A stretch of 64,000 bases of DNA from the NCBI GenBank assembly GCA_946122785.1, contig CAMGYJ010000011.1:16430001-16494000 (forward strand), read 5' to 3'. Positions 1 to 11,077 of the stretch are shown here, one piece after another (positions within the stretch are counted from its first letter, which is position 1; each line of letters starts with the position of its first letter). The notes under the pieces were generated by a model. It saw nothing but the letters and a program-made list of their open reading frames with translations, was not told the origin of the DNA and did not search any database. The DNA comes from Linum tenue (taxonomy: Eukaryota > Streptophyta > Magnoliopsida > Malpighiales > Linaceae). A program made the translations under genes and the position numbers.

Positions 1-960
1 TATACCATATGGTACCATAATGATTTCCTACCATACCAAATCAAACCATATATTTATCTCATTTTACCATATGGTAATTACATCAAACCATGTCTTATAA
101 GATATTACCATATGGTAACGAAGTAAAACACAACAGGATGTATGTTTTCATCCATTTTTACAGCATGAAACCATAGTTTACCACTCATTACCATATGGTA
201 AAGAAGCAAAACACAGCAGGACTTATGGTTTTTTGCTATTTTACAACATGAAACCATAGTTTACCACTCATTACCATATGGTAACGAAGCAAAACACAGC
301 AGGACTTATGGTTTTTTGCTATTTTACAACATGAAACCATAGTTTACCACACATTACCATATGGTAAAGAAGCAAAACACAGCAGGACTTATGGTTTTTT
401 GCTATTTTACAACATGAAACCATAGTTTACCACTCATTACCATATGGTAACGAAGCAAAACACAGCAGGACTTATGGTTTTTTGCTATTTTACAACATGA
501 AACCATAGTTTACCACTCATTACCATATGGTAAAGAAGCAAAACACAGCAGGACTTATGGTTTTTTGCTATTTTACAACATGAAACCATAGTTTACCACT
601 CATTACCATATGGTAAAGAAGCAAAACACAGCAGGACTTATGGTTTTTTGCTATTTTACAACATGAAACCATAGTTTACCACTCATTACCATATGGTAAA
701 GAAGCAAAACACAGCAGGACTTATGGTTTTTTGCTATTTTACAACATGAAACCATAGGTTACCACACATTACCATATGGTAAAGAAGCAAAACACAGCAG
801 GACTTATGGTTTTTTGCTATTTTACAACATGAAACCATAGGTTACCACACATTACCATATGGTAACAAACTAAAACACAGCAGGACTTATGGTTTTTTGC
901 TATTTTACAACATGCAATCATAACTTACCACTCATTACCATATGGTAATGAAGCAAAACA
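1..960. repeat. 83-bp palindrome-cored satellite array
   Basis: The perfect 14-bp palindrome TTACCATATGGTAA starts at 105, 188, 271, 354, 437, 520, 603, 686, 769, 852 and 935, so every interval is exactly 83 bp. Between cores the unit is near-identical and includes AAACACAGCAGGACTTATGG and a TTACAACATGAAACCATAG segment. Another core lies at 64-77 (41 bp before the array, about half a unit) and an imperfect one near 3. The array runs to the window edge and may continue upstream. The rigid period shows tandem amplification. No coding potential is seen. Confidence 0.9.
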
Positions 961-1889
961 CAACAGATTCTACATCAGTTCAGCAACGCATGGAGAGTGA
1001 CTGCGATACTGTTCTATTGTTGGATTTCGAAGAAAGAAGTGAGGTTTTACCTTGATATTTTGTGCGAAAACGATTTTTGAGCCTCGTTGAAGTTGGAAAC
1101 TCTTCGTTTTTCGACGAAGAAGCGAGAACAGTGTATCGTTGAATGATTCTTCGAAATCCTTTGCGAAAATCGTTCGATTTGAAGTTTTTTCTGGAAGTTT
1201 TTGCTGCGATTTTGGTGAGAGAATTGAGAATCGAGAGGAAGAATGGAGAGTTTGAGAGCAGAGAGGGAAGTGGAACTGTCGCTTGAAAGGTGAGAGGAAG
1301 AAGGAGAGAAGGCGGGACGGTTGTCGCTGTCACGTCTGCAATTCAAATTGTCAGAGACGAGATTACGTTTTTGCCCCCGCGTGTATTTTAAGTGGTCTGA
1401 TCTGACGGCTGGGAAGATGGCGCGATGGACGGCCGGATCATCGGTTACTGACCGTTACTGACAGGTCGGTTACTGATAGGATCCGGACCCTATTTCTTCG
1501 GCCACGGGCAGACATAATTTAAGCATGGTTAATTACTTGGTTTGCCGCCCGCGCGTCTACGTGAGATAACATAGGTCTATCGCAGTATAAAAAATCATAG
1601 GATGAACAGTGATCCGGAAATTAGATTAAGCGGTAGTTAGCGCTTTTTTTGTATGGAACAGTGTTTTTGTTTTTTGGTTACTTACGTTTTAATTATTCTA
1701 ATAGTGTTACGCCATTATAAAAAAAAAATAGATGATAGAAGAAAAATGTATAACTAATTAGCAAAAGGAAAAATAGGCTGCATTTTTTCATTATACATAT
1801 CATAAAAGAACAAAAGCTAATATTATTACACCATCTTCGAGCCAAATTAAAGCATACCAACTTATTCATTGGGAAGGAAGATATGGACT
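961..1889. other. non-coding stretch, no gene recognised
   Basis: Two overlapping minus-strand open frames occur at about 980-1346, but neither has a recognisable domain and they overlap in different frames. The rest is AT-rich. I see no RNA gene or element ends here. It probably contains the 3' UTR of the SPH gene that ends at 1890. Confidence 0.5.
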
Positions 1890-2321
1890 TCAATGTCTTA
1901 TCTCATTCTGCCATGAAAAACACTTGTCATATAAATAAGTCCGATTATTATACTTACACACCCCATAGTTTTTGACAACGAATTTACAATGTTTGCAATG
2001 ATCAAGCCAATCATTATAGATATCATACCAATGTTTTCTGCCACTACCTGGCCATTCAAAAGAACAGTAAAATAAGGTTCTAAAAAATATATCTGTCCTA
2101 AACTTAAAATGAAAGCTCTCGTCATATCTTAAATACCTAATCCCAAGGTCGTCATTCTTTGACCTACAGTGTACCCTCAATAGTGCCTTGCTGGGAAGCC
2201 TATTGGTAATTGTCACTGTTTTCTTCACAGGCCAGAGGCCATCTGTACGGGCTGCATCTGCAACATGATTTACTACCGCGAAGACCACTAGAGATATAAC
2301 TAAAACTAATGCCCTCCTCAT
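1890..2321 (-). CDS. S-protein homologue (SPH), self-incompatibility S1 family
   Basis: Predicted small secreted protein of 143 residues, single exon. The frame is open four codons further upstream, but the first ATG is at 2321 and gives a classic signal peptide (MRRALVLVISLVVFAVV, then an Ala-rich cleavage region near residue 23-24). The mature part shows the family pattern: an early VTITNRL strand, HCRSKNDDLG, an FYCSFEW motif and a Cys-rich C-terminus ending DKCFSW. There are several cysteines, as expected for disulphide-bonded SPH proteins. The length is normal for the family. The founding members are the stigmatic S-determinants of poppy, but most plant genomes carry many SPH genes of unknown function, so a mating role cannot be claimed. 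A TATA box lies about 60-75 bp upstream. The flanks are repeats. Confidence 0.85.
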   Translation of the reverse strand: MRRALVLVISLVVFAVVNHVADAARTDGLWPVKKTVTITNRLPSKALLRVHCRSKNDDLGIRYLRYDESFHFKFRTDIFFRTLFYCSFEWPGSGRKHWYDIYNDWLDHCKHCKFVVKNYGVCKYNNRTYLYDKCFSWQNEIRH

Positions 2322-2380
2322 ACTAGTGCTCAATGTAACCCAATGTATATATGTGTATGTATTTGTGGGTGATTATGATC

Positions 2381-2396
2381 CCTATATATATATAAA
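2381..2396 (-). promoter_or_regulatory. TATA box of the SPH gene
   Basis: Read on the minus strand this is TTTATATATATATAGG, ending about 60 bp before the ATG at 2321. That places a transcription start near 2350-2360 with a short leader. Position and sequence fit a plant TATA box, though AT-rich DNA makes such runs common. Confidence 0.5.
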
Positions 2397-4263
2397 CCAA
2401 GCAGTGTGCATTACCTCTAGCATTTTCAGTTTAGTTGGTTTTTCCAGGATATGAGAATTTTGTATTTTTTTTCTATTTTCGGCTTTGATGTTGTTTTGTT
2501 TTCCTATGTTTAGCTATTAGGAGACATTGAATAATTCATCGTTTGCTATAAAGTGATAATTGCAGTTTTAATACCACAAACTCGGATAGTCTGAAAAATT
2601 AAACTATGAACTATGTTATTTGAGGAATTCTGTTTATTAATTTAATCCCGCTAGTTTGTGGTAACTTCCTCGCGTTCAAGCATGCAGCTTGGGTCAATTC
2701 CAAACTCTCCTCACTAGAAGAATTCCTCGTAAACAAATTGAGGACTCTTTCAAAATGCAGGAACGACAGTTTCATGTTTCCACTATATTCGGTGGCTGAT
2801 TAAAACGATACTACACAAATGAACAATCACAATCGTATTCAGAAGAAAGAAAACTTCAGAATCCATGATTATAAAGAACTGCCATGGAAACCCATCGACA
2901 TAAGGACTCTAATAAATAAATTAATAAGATGTGGAAACTAATAAATCAAATCATGATCAACTAAGTTACATGCAGAAAATCACTTTGAACTCTATGACGA
3001 GAAACTTAATGATCAAATCAACGACTACCACACGATCACCACTCATTTGATTGATGGTTCGATTCCATCCCATTACAAACAATTGGGAAACCGTGATGAA
3101 CTCAAGATCGATCGGACTTGCCAGCCTCCAAACAGCTACCCTCCAACCATATCTCACGTCACTTCAGTTCACTGTATAGTATCAACAGAAGAACCCTTGA
3201 TCCCTAAATGACACCACATTACCCGACCAAACTCTCCAAAATCCTTAATCTCACTCCCTAGGATTACAAGAAGAACCTACTTTGAATATTGTCACGTACG
3301 GATAGCTTCACTACATTGGACAAGCTTTATAAAAGAGTATGAGAAGTATGTATATTACGTCTTTAGTAATTTAATCCTAATCCAATCTGATAAAAAATAA
3401 GAAGGTTACAAATTGACCACGTCCAACAGAAAAACTCAAACGTATACATGCTCATACTTATCGTGGACTGGGAGCGTTAAACCTTGCTCCCCCGAACCCC
3501 ATAACTAGAGACTTTGCCTCTGGACCCCAACTCGCTGACCAGACAAGAAGATTCCATGACTTCAAATCGACAACAGATCATCCGACACCCAGTACTTTTC
3601 TTTTCCCGTCGTGATTGACGTAGTGGGCACACACCCGGCAACAATGCCCAGGTTGTCGACAAAGAGAATCGATGGTGGCTGCTATGTCGCCCGCTGCTGC
3701 ATGCTATTCGAGCCCAAACCACCGCCAGCCAGGGTCACCAGCCGTTGCTTGTCGTTGGTGAGGAGTTGACCCGAGAGGCGGATAGGGAAAATGAAGGGAG
3801 AAACCCCATTGCCCATTGGAGATGGGTGAACGAAAGTAGAATTTTTTTGTCATATTCATATGTTTGACTTCATTATTAAGTAGCTCATATTAGTTTACTG
3901 GTTATGAAAAATAGTTTTCAAGATGTGAATGGAACTTGGTTCTATTAACAACGGTAGGCCACTCAACAAAGTATGTTTCTTTCCCAAAAGAGGCCATCCG
4001 AAGGTTAAACCATATCAGTGATAGACTGGAAAATACCCATAATGTATCATGTATGTACCAATTCAATTACACAACAGATTCCAAATTACCCTCGCATCGA
4101 TTGGATAGGGCATTTTTGTGAGAAATATTGCCACAATCCATCTGAACGTGGGGTTTTTCCGAAATTAATCGTTTCCGATGAAATTCGCCGATGAGAGATT
4201 TTGAGTCAAAATGATTTATACAAACCTATAATTGTGGGATTGTAAAATAGCTGACCATCTACT
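2397..4263. other. non-coding stretch, nothing recognised
   Basis: AT-rich DNA with only short open frames (for example minus 3477-3722 and plus 3936-4121), none with a recognisable domain. It presumably holds the upstream region of the minus-strand SPH gene. No element ends or RNA genes were seen. Confidence 0.45.
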
Positions 4264-4275
4264 TTGAAGTCACCT

Positions 4276-5229
4276 TTTTTTATTTATTTACGAGTGATAT
4301 CAAGAGAAGACAAAAGTTATACAAACAAAACTACCCATGATCCCTTACAATAAAAATCTAATGAAGCCACCCCAAAAAATTGAAAGATTCTCGATTTAGA
4401 TGAGACAAAAGTTGTGTTTTACGCGCCACTCTATGGGCAGCACTGTTGGCAGCTTTAGGAACCGCCCTAAACTCTATACAAACTGACAAGGAGTCTAGGA
4501 TCTGACGACACGCGCGGAGCACCGGACCACCAGTCGAGTCTTCTATGACGCCTGCCGGACGTGATTGACGACCACTTTGGAATCACCTTTGACTATCACG
4601 TGAGTCATTGATCTTGAGGAAACGATGGAGATAGCGTCTCTAATGGCTAGGAGCTCTGCCAGGTAGGGGTTGACTATTCCCTAATGTCGCAACCCGAATG
4701 CCAACACCACATGTCGGTCTGACCCTAAACAACAAGCCCAGACGAACACCCTGTGGCACAAACAGTAGCGTCGAAATTGATCTTCAAATAGTCATCTGGT
4801 GGAGGGACCCACATGGTGGCTCGATGGATTGGGAGAAGAGATCTGTGGGGTGGAGCAGGGGGAGAAGGTTGGAGACTTCAAGGACATGGTTGTAGAATTG
4901 TCTGGTTAGGGAACGGACATGAGGTTGATAGAATTCAAAAGTCACTTTATTTCTAAACATCCAGATTCTCCAAAGTAAGCAGGCGCATTGGGGAATGTGG
5001 AATGGGGAGGTCTCAGAGACCATGACATGTCGCCACCATAGACTAAAGTTAACAGTCGGGGCGGTCTCAATAATGTGGCCACCATAGAATAAATGTTCAA
5101 TGCTCTCTCGATGTCTCCAGCAGACAGGACATCAGTTGAAGCAGTTTACTCCACGGGTTTGAAGGGCCGCCAGTATGAGGAGAATGACTCTGAGGCATTG
5201 CTATTGAGGTATTACCCTGAGATATTATC
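4276..5229 (-). mobile_element. 5'-truncated LINE (non-LTR retrotransposon)
   Basis: A 12-bp target-site duplication TTGAAGTCACCT lies at 4264-4275 and 5230-5241. Directly inside the left copy the plus strand has a T-rich run with TTATTTATTTA, the poly-A tail of an element on the minus strand. The body encodes decayed remains of the LINE C-terminus in the right order: a zf-RVT-like segment followed by an RNase H segment. About 954 bp long, it lacks the endonuclease and reverse transcriptase, which is typical 5' truncation during target-primed reverse transcription. Frameshifts and stops make it dead. Confidence 0.85.
4543..5140 (-). pseudogene. LINE zf-RVT and RNase H remnant
   Basis: On the minus strand one frame near 4784-5023 reads ...CACLLWRIWMFRNKVTFEF, the typical tail of the plant LINE zf-RVT region. 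Upstream of it, CPVC followed by ESIEHLFY can be read across frames, the usual zinc-knuckle pattern. Further downstream 4665-4543 reads YLAELLAIRDAISIV and then VIVKGDSKVVVNHV, the RNase H (RVT_3 type) pattern with its GDS motif. Several frame changes separate the pieces, so no protein is made. Confidence 0.75.
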
Positions 5230-5332
5230 TTGAAGTCACCTACAGTTGGGCTTTTTTGTCCAACATCGAACGAGTAATTTTTATGATTATGATATTATCC
5301 AATTTTATTCCTCTTTTCTTGGAAGCAGATCC

Positions 5333-6146
5333 GGTGAGTAACCTTGTGGTGAGTAACCCCATGCATAACCCAATAAGAATTTGCCACATCAGCGCCTCCT
5401 TCTCTCTCCTGGAAAAATCATTAATTTTCTTTCCCTTAATCTTTAATGGACGATTTCTCACTCGTTTTAACTCGGAATTTAATTTTTTTTTTTTGCACAG
5501 TTAGATCAGATTAATTGTGCTCTTCAAAATGATATTCACTTTGATATTTTTTGGAACAAAAAAAATTTGCCAGTTATTACCAGTCAATACCATATGGTAT
5601 TGACTGGTATTAAATAACAGCATACCATATAGTATGAAAAATACCAGTCAATACCATATGTTGTTATTTAATACCAGTCAATACCATATGGTATTAAACA
5701 ACAACATACCATATGGTATGAAAAATACCACCTCATACCAGGGTGGTATAGTATGGTATGGAGTTGGTAACGAGAGGTTTGGAATTTTTTTCCCCGGAAA
5801 ATTTTGAAATCTAATAGATCATGATTAAATCGTTCCTTTTGTGCAAAAATTTCCGAAAATGACTAAACAACGAAGGAGATACCATATGGTATGGAGTTGG
5901 TAACGAGAGGGATGGAAATTTTTTCTCAAAAAATATTGAAAATGAATATCATTTTGTAGAGCACAATGAACTCGTTCCATCTGTGCAAAAAAAATTGAAA
6001 TCCGAGTTAGAATGAAGAATATATGACCCAATTAAGAAAACTAGGAAAAATAAATTCCTTTAATTCTCCACCCTTAGATCTACAGTCACTTAAAAGAAGG
6101 GTTCAGATTTGATTACTCATTATTACTCGCGCTAAGATTACTCACC
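5333..6146. mobile_element. MITE-like inverted-repeat element
   Basis: The left end GGTGAGTAACCTTG (5333) matches the reverse complement of the right end, GGTGAGTAATCTTA (ending 6146), and GAGTAA recurs about 18 bp in. A second inverted pair lies inside: TTGTGCTC...CAAAATGATATTCA near 5515-5545 against its complement near 5935-5975. The centre is full of ATACCATATGGTAT palindromes, and a roughly 40-bp block (CATATGGTATGGAGTTGG type) is present twice, near 5745 and 5885. No convincing target duplication was found, so the exact ends and superfamily are uncertain. No coding capacity. Confidence 0.6.
5579..5608. repeat. 30-bp perfect palindrome
   Basis: The left half is ACCAGTCAATACCAT and the right half is its exact complement, so the centre is CATATG. 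Partial copies follow at 5643-5662 and 5672-5696. It could form a cruciform or an RNA hairpin. It lies within the MITE-like element at 5333-6146. Confidence 0.9.
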
Positions 6147-6479
6147 CTATCTTGAGTCTCTTTTCTTTAAAGATGGTTGTTGGTTTTATGGTTCGAACTT
6201 CGAATACACATTGTGGTGGATTTACCCACTTCTTTCCTTCTCCCCATCGTCTATCTTTTTCTCTTCCAATTTTACTTCTGTTCCATATCTGGGTCTATGT
6301 CAAATTGATCGATACTAATGGCGACACAATAAACACCTACGTTGCTGACACTTCGGTCACTACAAGAGAATGGGCCAAAGGCAGGGATTCTCTTTCACCG
6401 GTTTCTATAACCGATCTGGACTTTCTTTTCTTTACTTTTAGTGGCAATCCAGTCCAGCGGTTTCTATACCCCTGTTGAG

Positions 6480-8687
6480 AGCCCAACCACATTTTCTTAT
6501 TCTCTTTGAAACAACACAAATTTAATTTTATCGAAAAATGTTTTTCTCTAAAATAAACATTGAACTTTTATTGATTGGAAAAATGACTTCTATCGAGCAA
6601 GAGCTCTTCTCTTGCCCGAGCTTCCGCCTTCAGTCGTCTTCTCCGGTGACCTTGAACTCCGGCGTGCAGTCAGTGTGAAGCTTTTGGTGCTGCTCCTCTA
6701 GCCAGGGATTCCGCCTCTGTCGTCTTCTCTGTCGACCAAGAACGGAGAAACACTGTTTTCGATCTTCTTCTGGTACTCTCTTTAACCTAATTTCGAGATG
6801 GATTCAGAGATTTGATTGTGCGTATGGATTGCTCTCGAAATGCAGAGTCCAAATTGGGGAGAAGTGGATCACCGGCGACATTTGAATTTTGTTCTCCTTT
6901 TCTTCAATTGAATAAATTCTCGAATCTCCAACTATACATCCCGAGATCAACAGCAGCGGCGAGATTCGATTGTGCGTAAGTCCATCCCTCTTCCTCTTCT
7001 ATTGATTCTATGCTCTCACTAATAATAGATAATTTCAATCGCTTTTCTGCATGGAACCCTATGTTGTTCTTCTTTACATCCGACATAATCGAACTGTATC
7101 TCCATAGTTAGGGTATTTCCATAATTCTTAGGTTTTGAATTGTTTGTATATCTGAACCGTGCCTCTTAAATTCCTTGATTAACTTCTAAATTCATCATGT
7201 TTTGAGTATAACCAGCTAACTAAGTGTGAAACCTGTAGTGTGGGTGGTTTTGAAGGAACCATGAAACCCGTTAATCATGGTATTGGTTTCGGCATGCTTA
7301 GAAATCTATTTCAGTAATACCAGAACTTGCTAAAATGGTTAAACCAACTTACTTACTAGTTGTGGTATGGTGTGTGACAGTTAAACTTGTATTATATGCA
7401 ATGTGACCGCTGTACAAAAAGGAAAACTGGCAATTTCTGTAGACAAGAAGAAAACAGGGGGGAAACATCTACCAATAGTCATGGTTGTGCCTGGTTTTAA
7501 TGGGTAGCTTCCTAGATTAATCAACACTTGTTTTCTCTCCTTTTCCAGTGATGGTCGACCCTTGCCATCTGTTTCACCTCAGCTTCATCTTTCCTCCGTT
7601 TATCTTCCAACTGGGCTTGAGCTCCACTAGAAATCATATCAATCTGTCGAACCCCCCTCCCTCCCAAACTTTTGCATCCAACAATAATACACACTATACA
7701 ATTCCTTCCTCTCCCCTCTACCAACAATATCTACAATAAAGTAAAGGGGAACTCAAGTTGGGAAAACAGGGACGGGGACTAGCAATTTTGTAATAAGATG
7801 GGAGAATTTCCTCACCATGGTAAGTAGTGCTCACATCGTGCATGCTGTGTGCTCTTAGGAGAAGCAGGATGTGGAGAACTTGACATAAGTCATTGATTGT
7901 AAGAGGTAAATAGGGTGTGGTATTTGAGATGTTTCAATTATCAATTATGACTAAATAGGTAATGATTGAAATTGTGCATAAATGTCTTGGTTGGATTAGG
8001 AAGACCTGAAAGTTATTTTCTTATTGAACTAAACAAATTTTAGGTCTTACCGGGTACATGATATTGTCTGCAAAAATTGGCAAGTGTTTATGAGTTTTGA
8101 TTATTAGGAAGTTACGTGAAATCGAAGTAGTTTATTTGCTCATGTGCTCTTAGATGGAGTTTAGGTTGGTGCTTCGTGTTCTTTTTCTTTTTTGCTTCAT
8201 TGCTTTAACATTTGCACGTTTTATATTAATTGAATTGTTCGAATCAAGTTAATTAGGGAGGGAGAATCACTAATTAGTCCAAATTTTAGCATTTCGATTT
8301 AAAACTTAGTATTTTGCAATATTCATCATCTTTAAGCTGATTGATGATGTCATGGTCTTCTCACTTCAATTTTATTATTCTTTTTTGTTCTATATTGATG
8401 GGGGACACTGGGAAGATTGGCCAGCCAAATGGTGAGAGGAAGGAGACAGGTTAGTTGAAGAGACAGAGCTAGTTGTGAAGACAATAACCTTAGTTATGGT
8501 CATTTGAATTCTAAAGGGTCACAGCCTATGATGATCTTGATTTTAGCATAGAAGGCAGAGTCGGCAAGAAATTGAAACTTCATTTTTGATGAGGATGAAC
8601 TTTGTGCTTGTGGTGTGTGCAGAGGAGAAGCAGGATTTGGAGCAAGCTCATCAAGGTCAAGCATTGTAAGAGCTAGATATGATGTGG
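6480..8687. other. internal left part of the CACTA element, no gene recognised
   Basis: It starts with a GC-richer, leader-like segment (about 6600-6760, CTTCTCCGG-type motifs) and continues as AT-rich, intron-like DNA. Only short open frames occur. It may be captured gene sequence, since CACTA elements often carry host fragments, but nothing is identifiable. Short related motifs (GAAGCAGGAT...GGAG) occur near 7861 and 8633. Confidence 0.45.
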
Positions 8688-9248
8688 ATGGGCAGGCCCA
8701 CATCGGCTGATCCTGCCCCGACCAGGCAGGAGGAACCACTACCTGCTTCAGCACTTCCAGCCGACGATGCAGAAGTGCGGGTGGAGAAGGAAGCCCCTGC
8801 TCCCAAGCCACAATCAGTGGTTAAGGAGCATGTACCCCAGCTTCCCTTCCCCACTCGCCTACACAAAGACAAGCTGGAGACTGAGTTTGCCAAGTTTATG
8901 GCAATGCCAAAGCAGCTCAACATCAGCGTACCTTTTGTGGAGGCACTGTCGAAGATGCCCAAGTACACAAAGTTCATGAAAGATCTCTGCACCAACAAGA
9001 AGAAACTTGGGGATCTCTCGATAGTGCTGCTGAGCGAGGAGTGTTCTGCTGTCCTGCAGAACAAGCTGCCCGAAAAGCGCAAGGATCGAGGGAGTTTTAC
9101 TATCCCTCTTACTATTGGCAGCATGCATATAGGAAAGTCCTTGGCGGACCTAGGCGCTAGCATTAATGTCATGCCATACAAATTGTTCAAAAAGCTAGAC
9201 CTAGGTGAACTTAGCCCCACTAGGATGAGCATTCAACTAGCTGACTGA
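8688..9248 (+). pseudogene. gag C-terminus and protease start, Athila-type (copy A)
   Basis: The frame reads a Pro/Ala-rich gag tail, then LPFPTRLHKDKLETEFAKF and a helical segment, and enters the retroviral-type aspartic protease with SFTIPLTIGSMHIGKSLADL. The catalytic triplet is in DLGAS, the DxGA form usual for Athila and Tat elements. The frame is cut by one TGA at 9246-9248, where the second copy has CGA (Arg), a single-base nonsense change. At the point where copy B is frameshifted (about 26352) copy A keeps its frame. Upstream gag is missing. Confidence 0.8.
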
Positions 9249-9890
9249 TCCGTTGTGCATCCTAGGGGTATCATAGAGGATCTGCTTGTTAAAGTGGGTG
9301 CATTCACATATCCTGTTGATTTTGTTATTCTGGATATAAATGATGATGTGGATGTGCCTTTGATTTTAGGGAGACCATTTCTTGCCACCGCGAAGGCACT
9401 TATTGATGTGCATGAGGGTAAACTGATACTGTGTGCTGGAAATGAACAGGCTACCTTTGCTGTGACTGAATTCGATCACTGTGCTATGATTGCTGTCACA
9501 CCTGTGCATGCTATTTATGACCCGGTACACGAGCCTGTCGTGTATTCGTCTGCATCTCCCATTTTGCAGGACCCTCCTATCATTCCTTCGCCGCCACTCC
9601 ATCCATCCTCGCCTCCGAACAAAAAGCTCAAGGAGGAGTGGCGGCCGAAGCAGCAGGTTGCTAAGCCTGCACGGAAGAAGGGTGGAGACCACTATGAGCT
9701 GGTCCCACCTCCTGCATCACGATCACCCTGGCCATCCGAGTACTCACTCGCTTGCATCCTGCCGGATGGCCAGGTCGAGCTGACCAATGCTGGTGGTCGC
9801 ATCCGTCGGGTGCATGGCCACAACCTGAAGCTGTACCTCAAGAGCGACGTGGATCCGCTCTTGGAGGCACTTGTTCCTGCACCTCCCTGA
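9249..9890 (+). pseudogene. protease end fused to integrase C-terminal tail (copy A)
   Basis: It continues the protease in the same frame after the nonsense codon: RGIIEDLLVKVGAFTYPVDF and LILGRPFLATAKALIDV, the ILGRPFL flap-type motif of Ty3 proteases. After a Pro-rich linker it jumps straight to GGRIRRVHGHNLKLYL, the pattern seen at the end of the Athila polyprotein after integrase. Reverse transcriptase, RNase H and the integrase core are absent. The same junction exists in copy B, so the deletion is ancestral to both. The conserved AAGCGCTTGTGGGGAGGCAA segment follows at about 9928. Confidence 0.8.
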
Positions 9891-10293
9891 GTATCCACCA
9901 TGGGCGTCCTGCTAAAAGACGGTAAAGAAGCGCTTGTGGGGAGGCAACCCCACCACGGTTTGACTTTCTTTCTTGGGTTTTGAGTCGGATTGTAAACCGG
10001 TTTGGTTTTGGTTTGTTTTCCTTTGTTTTGGATGATGTATTATTGGGCTGACCATTGGACCTAACATATTGTGTTTGAGCTCTTCTGTTTCCCTTTAGCT
10101 GTGCTTTGTTCCAGACTGGTCCCTCTCCAGTCCGTTTCATGCCGACTGATCCATTTCCAGTCTCCTGCAGTCTGTGCACACCGGTAACATCGTTCCCCTT
10201 TCCTTCCCTCTTCTCCATTGATGGAAATGTCGATCTTAAGTGTGGAGGGATGTTTATCTTTTATCTTTTGACTGCATTAGATCTGTTTGTGTG

Positions 10294-10874
10294 CTTGGAG
10301 CCTAGTCCACTGTCCAAATTTTTGAAAATTTGAGGGCTCCAAGTACGTGTTCCTTGCAATTGCCTGCTCAGTATGCTTTGAATTGACAGTCTCTGTAGTG
10401 ATTTGCAACCTAGGGAGGTAGTGTAGTACTATGGAGGATGTTGATGCATTTAAGACGTCTCATTTCTTCTTCATACTGTGTTGGTTGATTGAGTGAATTA
10501 GTGATCTTAGGACCCTTGAATTGTGTGGTGTTGTGGATTCTCTGCCTGTCATGGACTCTTGTATCATGTTTTGAAAATAACAGGTGCTCGAAAATGTGCT
10601 TTAAAATAACGTCTCCCGTGCGAATAGGGCGAAAGTGTGTAAGGGGAGACGGGAATCCGTTCCCAATTTCCACCTACTACCTCCAGCCCCCTTACATGTC
10701 TTTCCCCCGCACGAGGCTCGAGACACCCGCTCCTGGCATGGCCGGTAAGAGCCGGGCTCCCGCAAAACCTTTGCTAGGTGGGAGCCCCCGTTTTCTGAAA
10801 AACAGGTTGGAACCCTTGAGAAAAAAAGAAAAACAGAAAAACAAGCAAAAAGAAGAAAGAAAGGGGTTCCAACC
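10294..10874 (+). other. series of four inverted repeats in the 3' untranslated region (copy A)
   Basis: Four stems follow one another: CTTGGAGCC (10294-10302) with GGCTCCAAG (10335-10343); GTCTCCC (10611-10617) with GGGAGAC (10644-10650); GGGCTCCC (10754-10761) with GGGAGCCC (10780-10787); and GGTTGGAACCC (10805-10815) with GGGTTCCAACC (10864-10874), the last enclosing an A-rich loop. All four recur in copy B at 30113-30692. They could fold in the genomic RNA and serve packaging or dimerisation, but that is inference. Confidence 0.7.
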
Positions 10875-11077
10875 ATCTTCAAGAAGGAAATCGAGCACCT
10901 TGAAAAAAATGTGAGTCCATGATCTTTTGTTTTTGAGAGTCTCTTCATCCACGATTCATTTGTCCTCTGTTCACTATTTACCATGATGCCGACTCGGGAC
11001 TAGTGTTCTCGCCGAAGGAGCTATGAGATGACTTGTGCGTCGGTTGACCTCGTAAGCTGCTAAATGATCTAGGAAGT

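Noticed and set aside
105..118. CCATATGG core as a MADS-box CArG site
   Set aside because: A CArG box needs six A/T between CC and GG and this core has four. The repeat looks like a satellite, not a promoter.
980..1346. Two overlapping minus-strand open frames as genes
   Set aside because: They are in different frames over the same DNA, have no domain and no start context that I can support.
5256..5504. Short plus and minus open frames in the MITE
   Set aside because: They fall across the MITE end and have no recognisable product.
10489..10984. Open frames in the Athila copy A 3' region
   Set aside because: The same DNA is a hairpin-rich untranslated region repeated in copy B, and the frames are not conserved between the copies.
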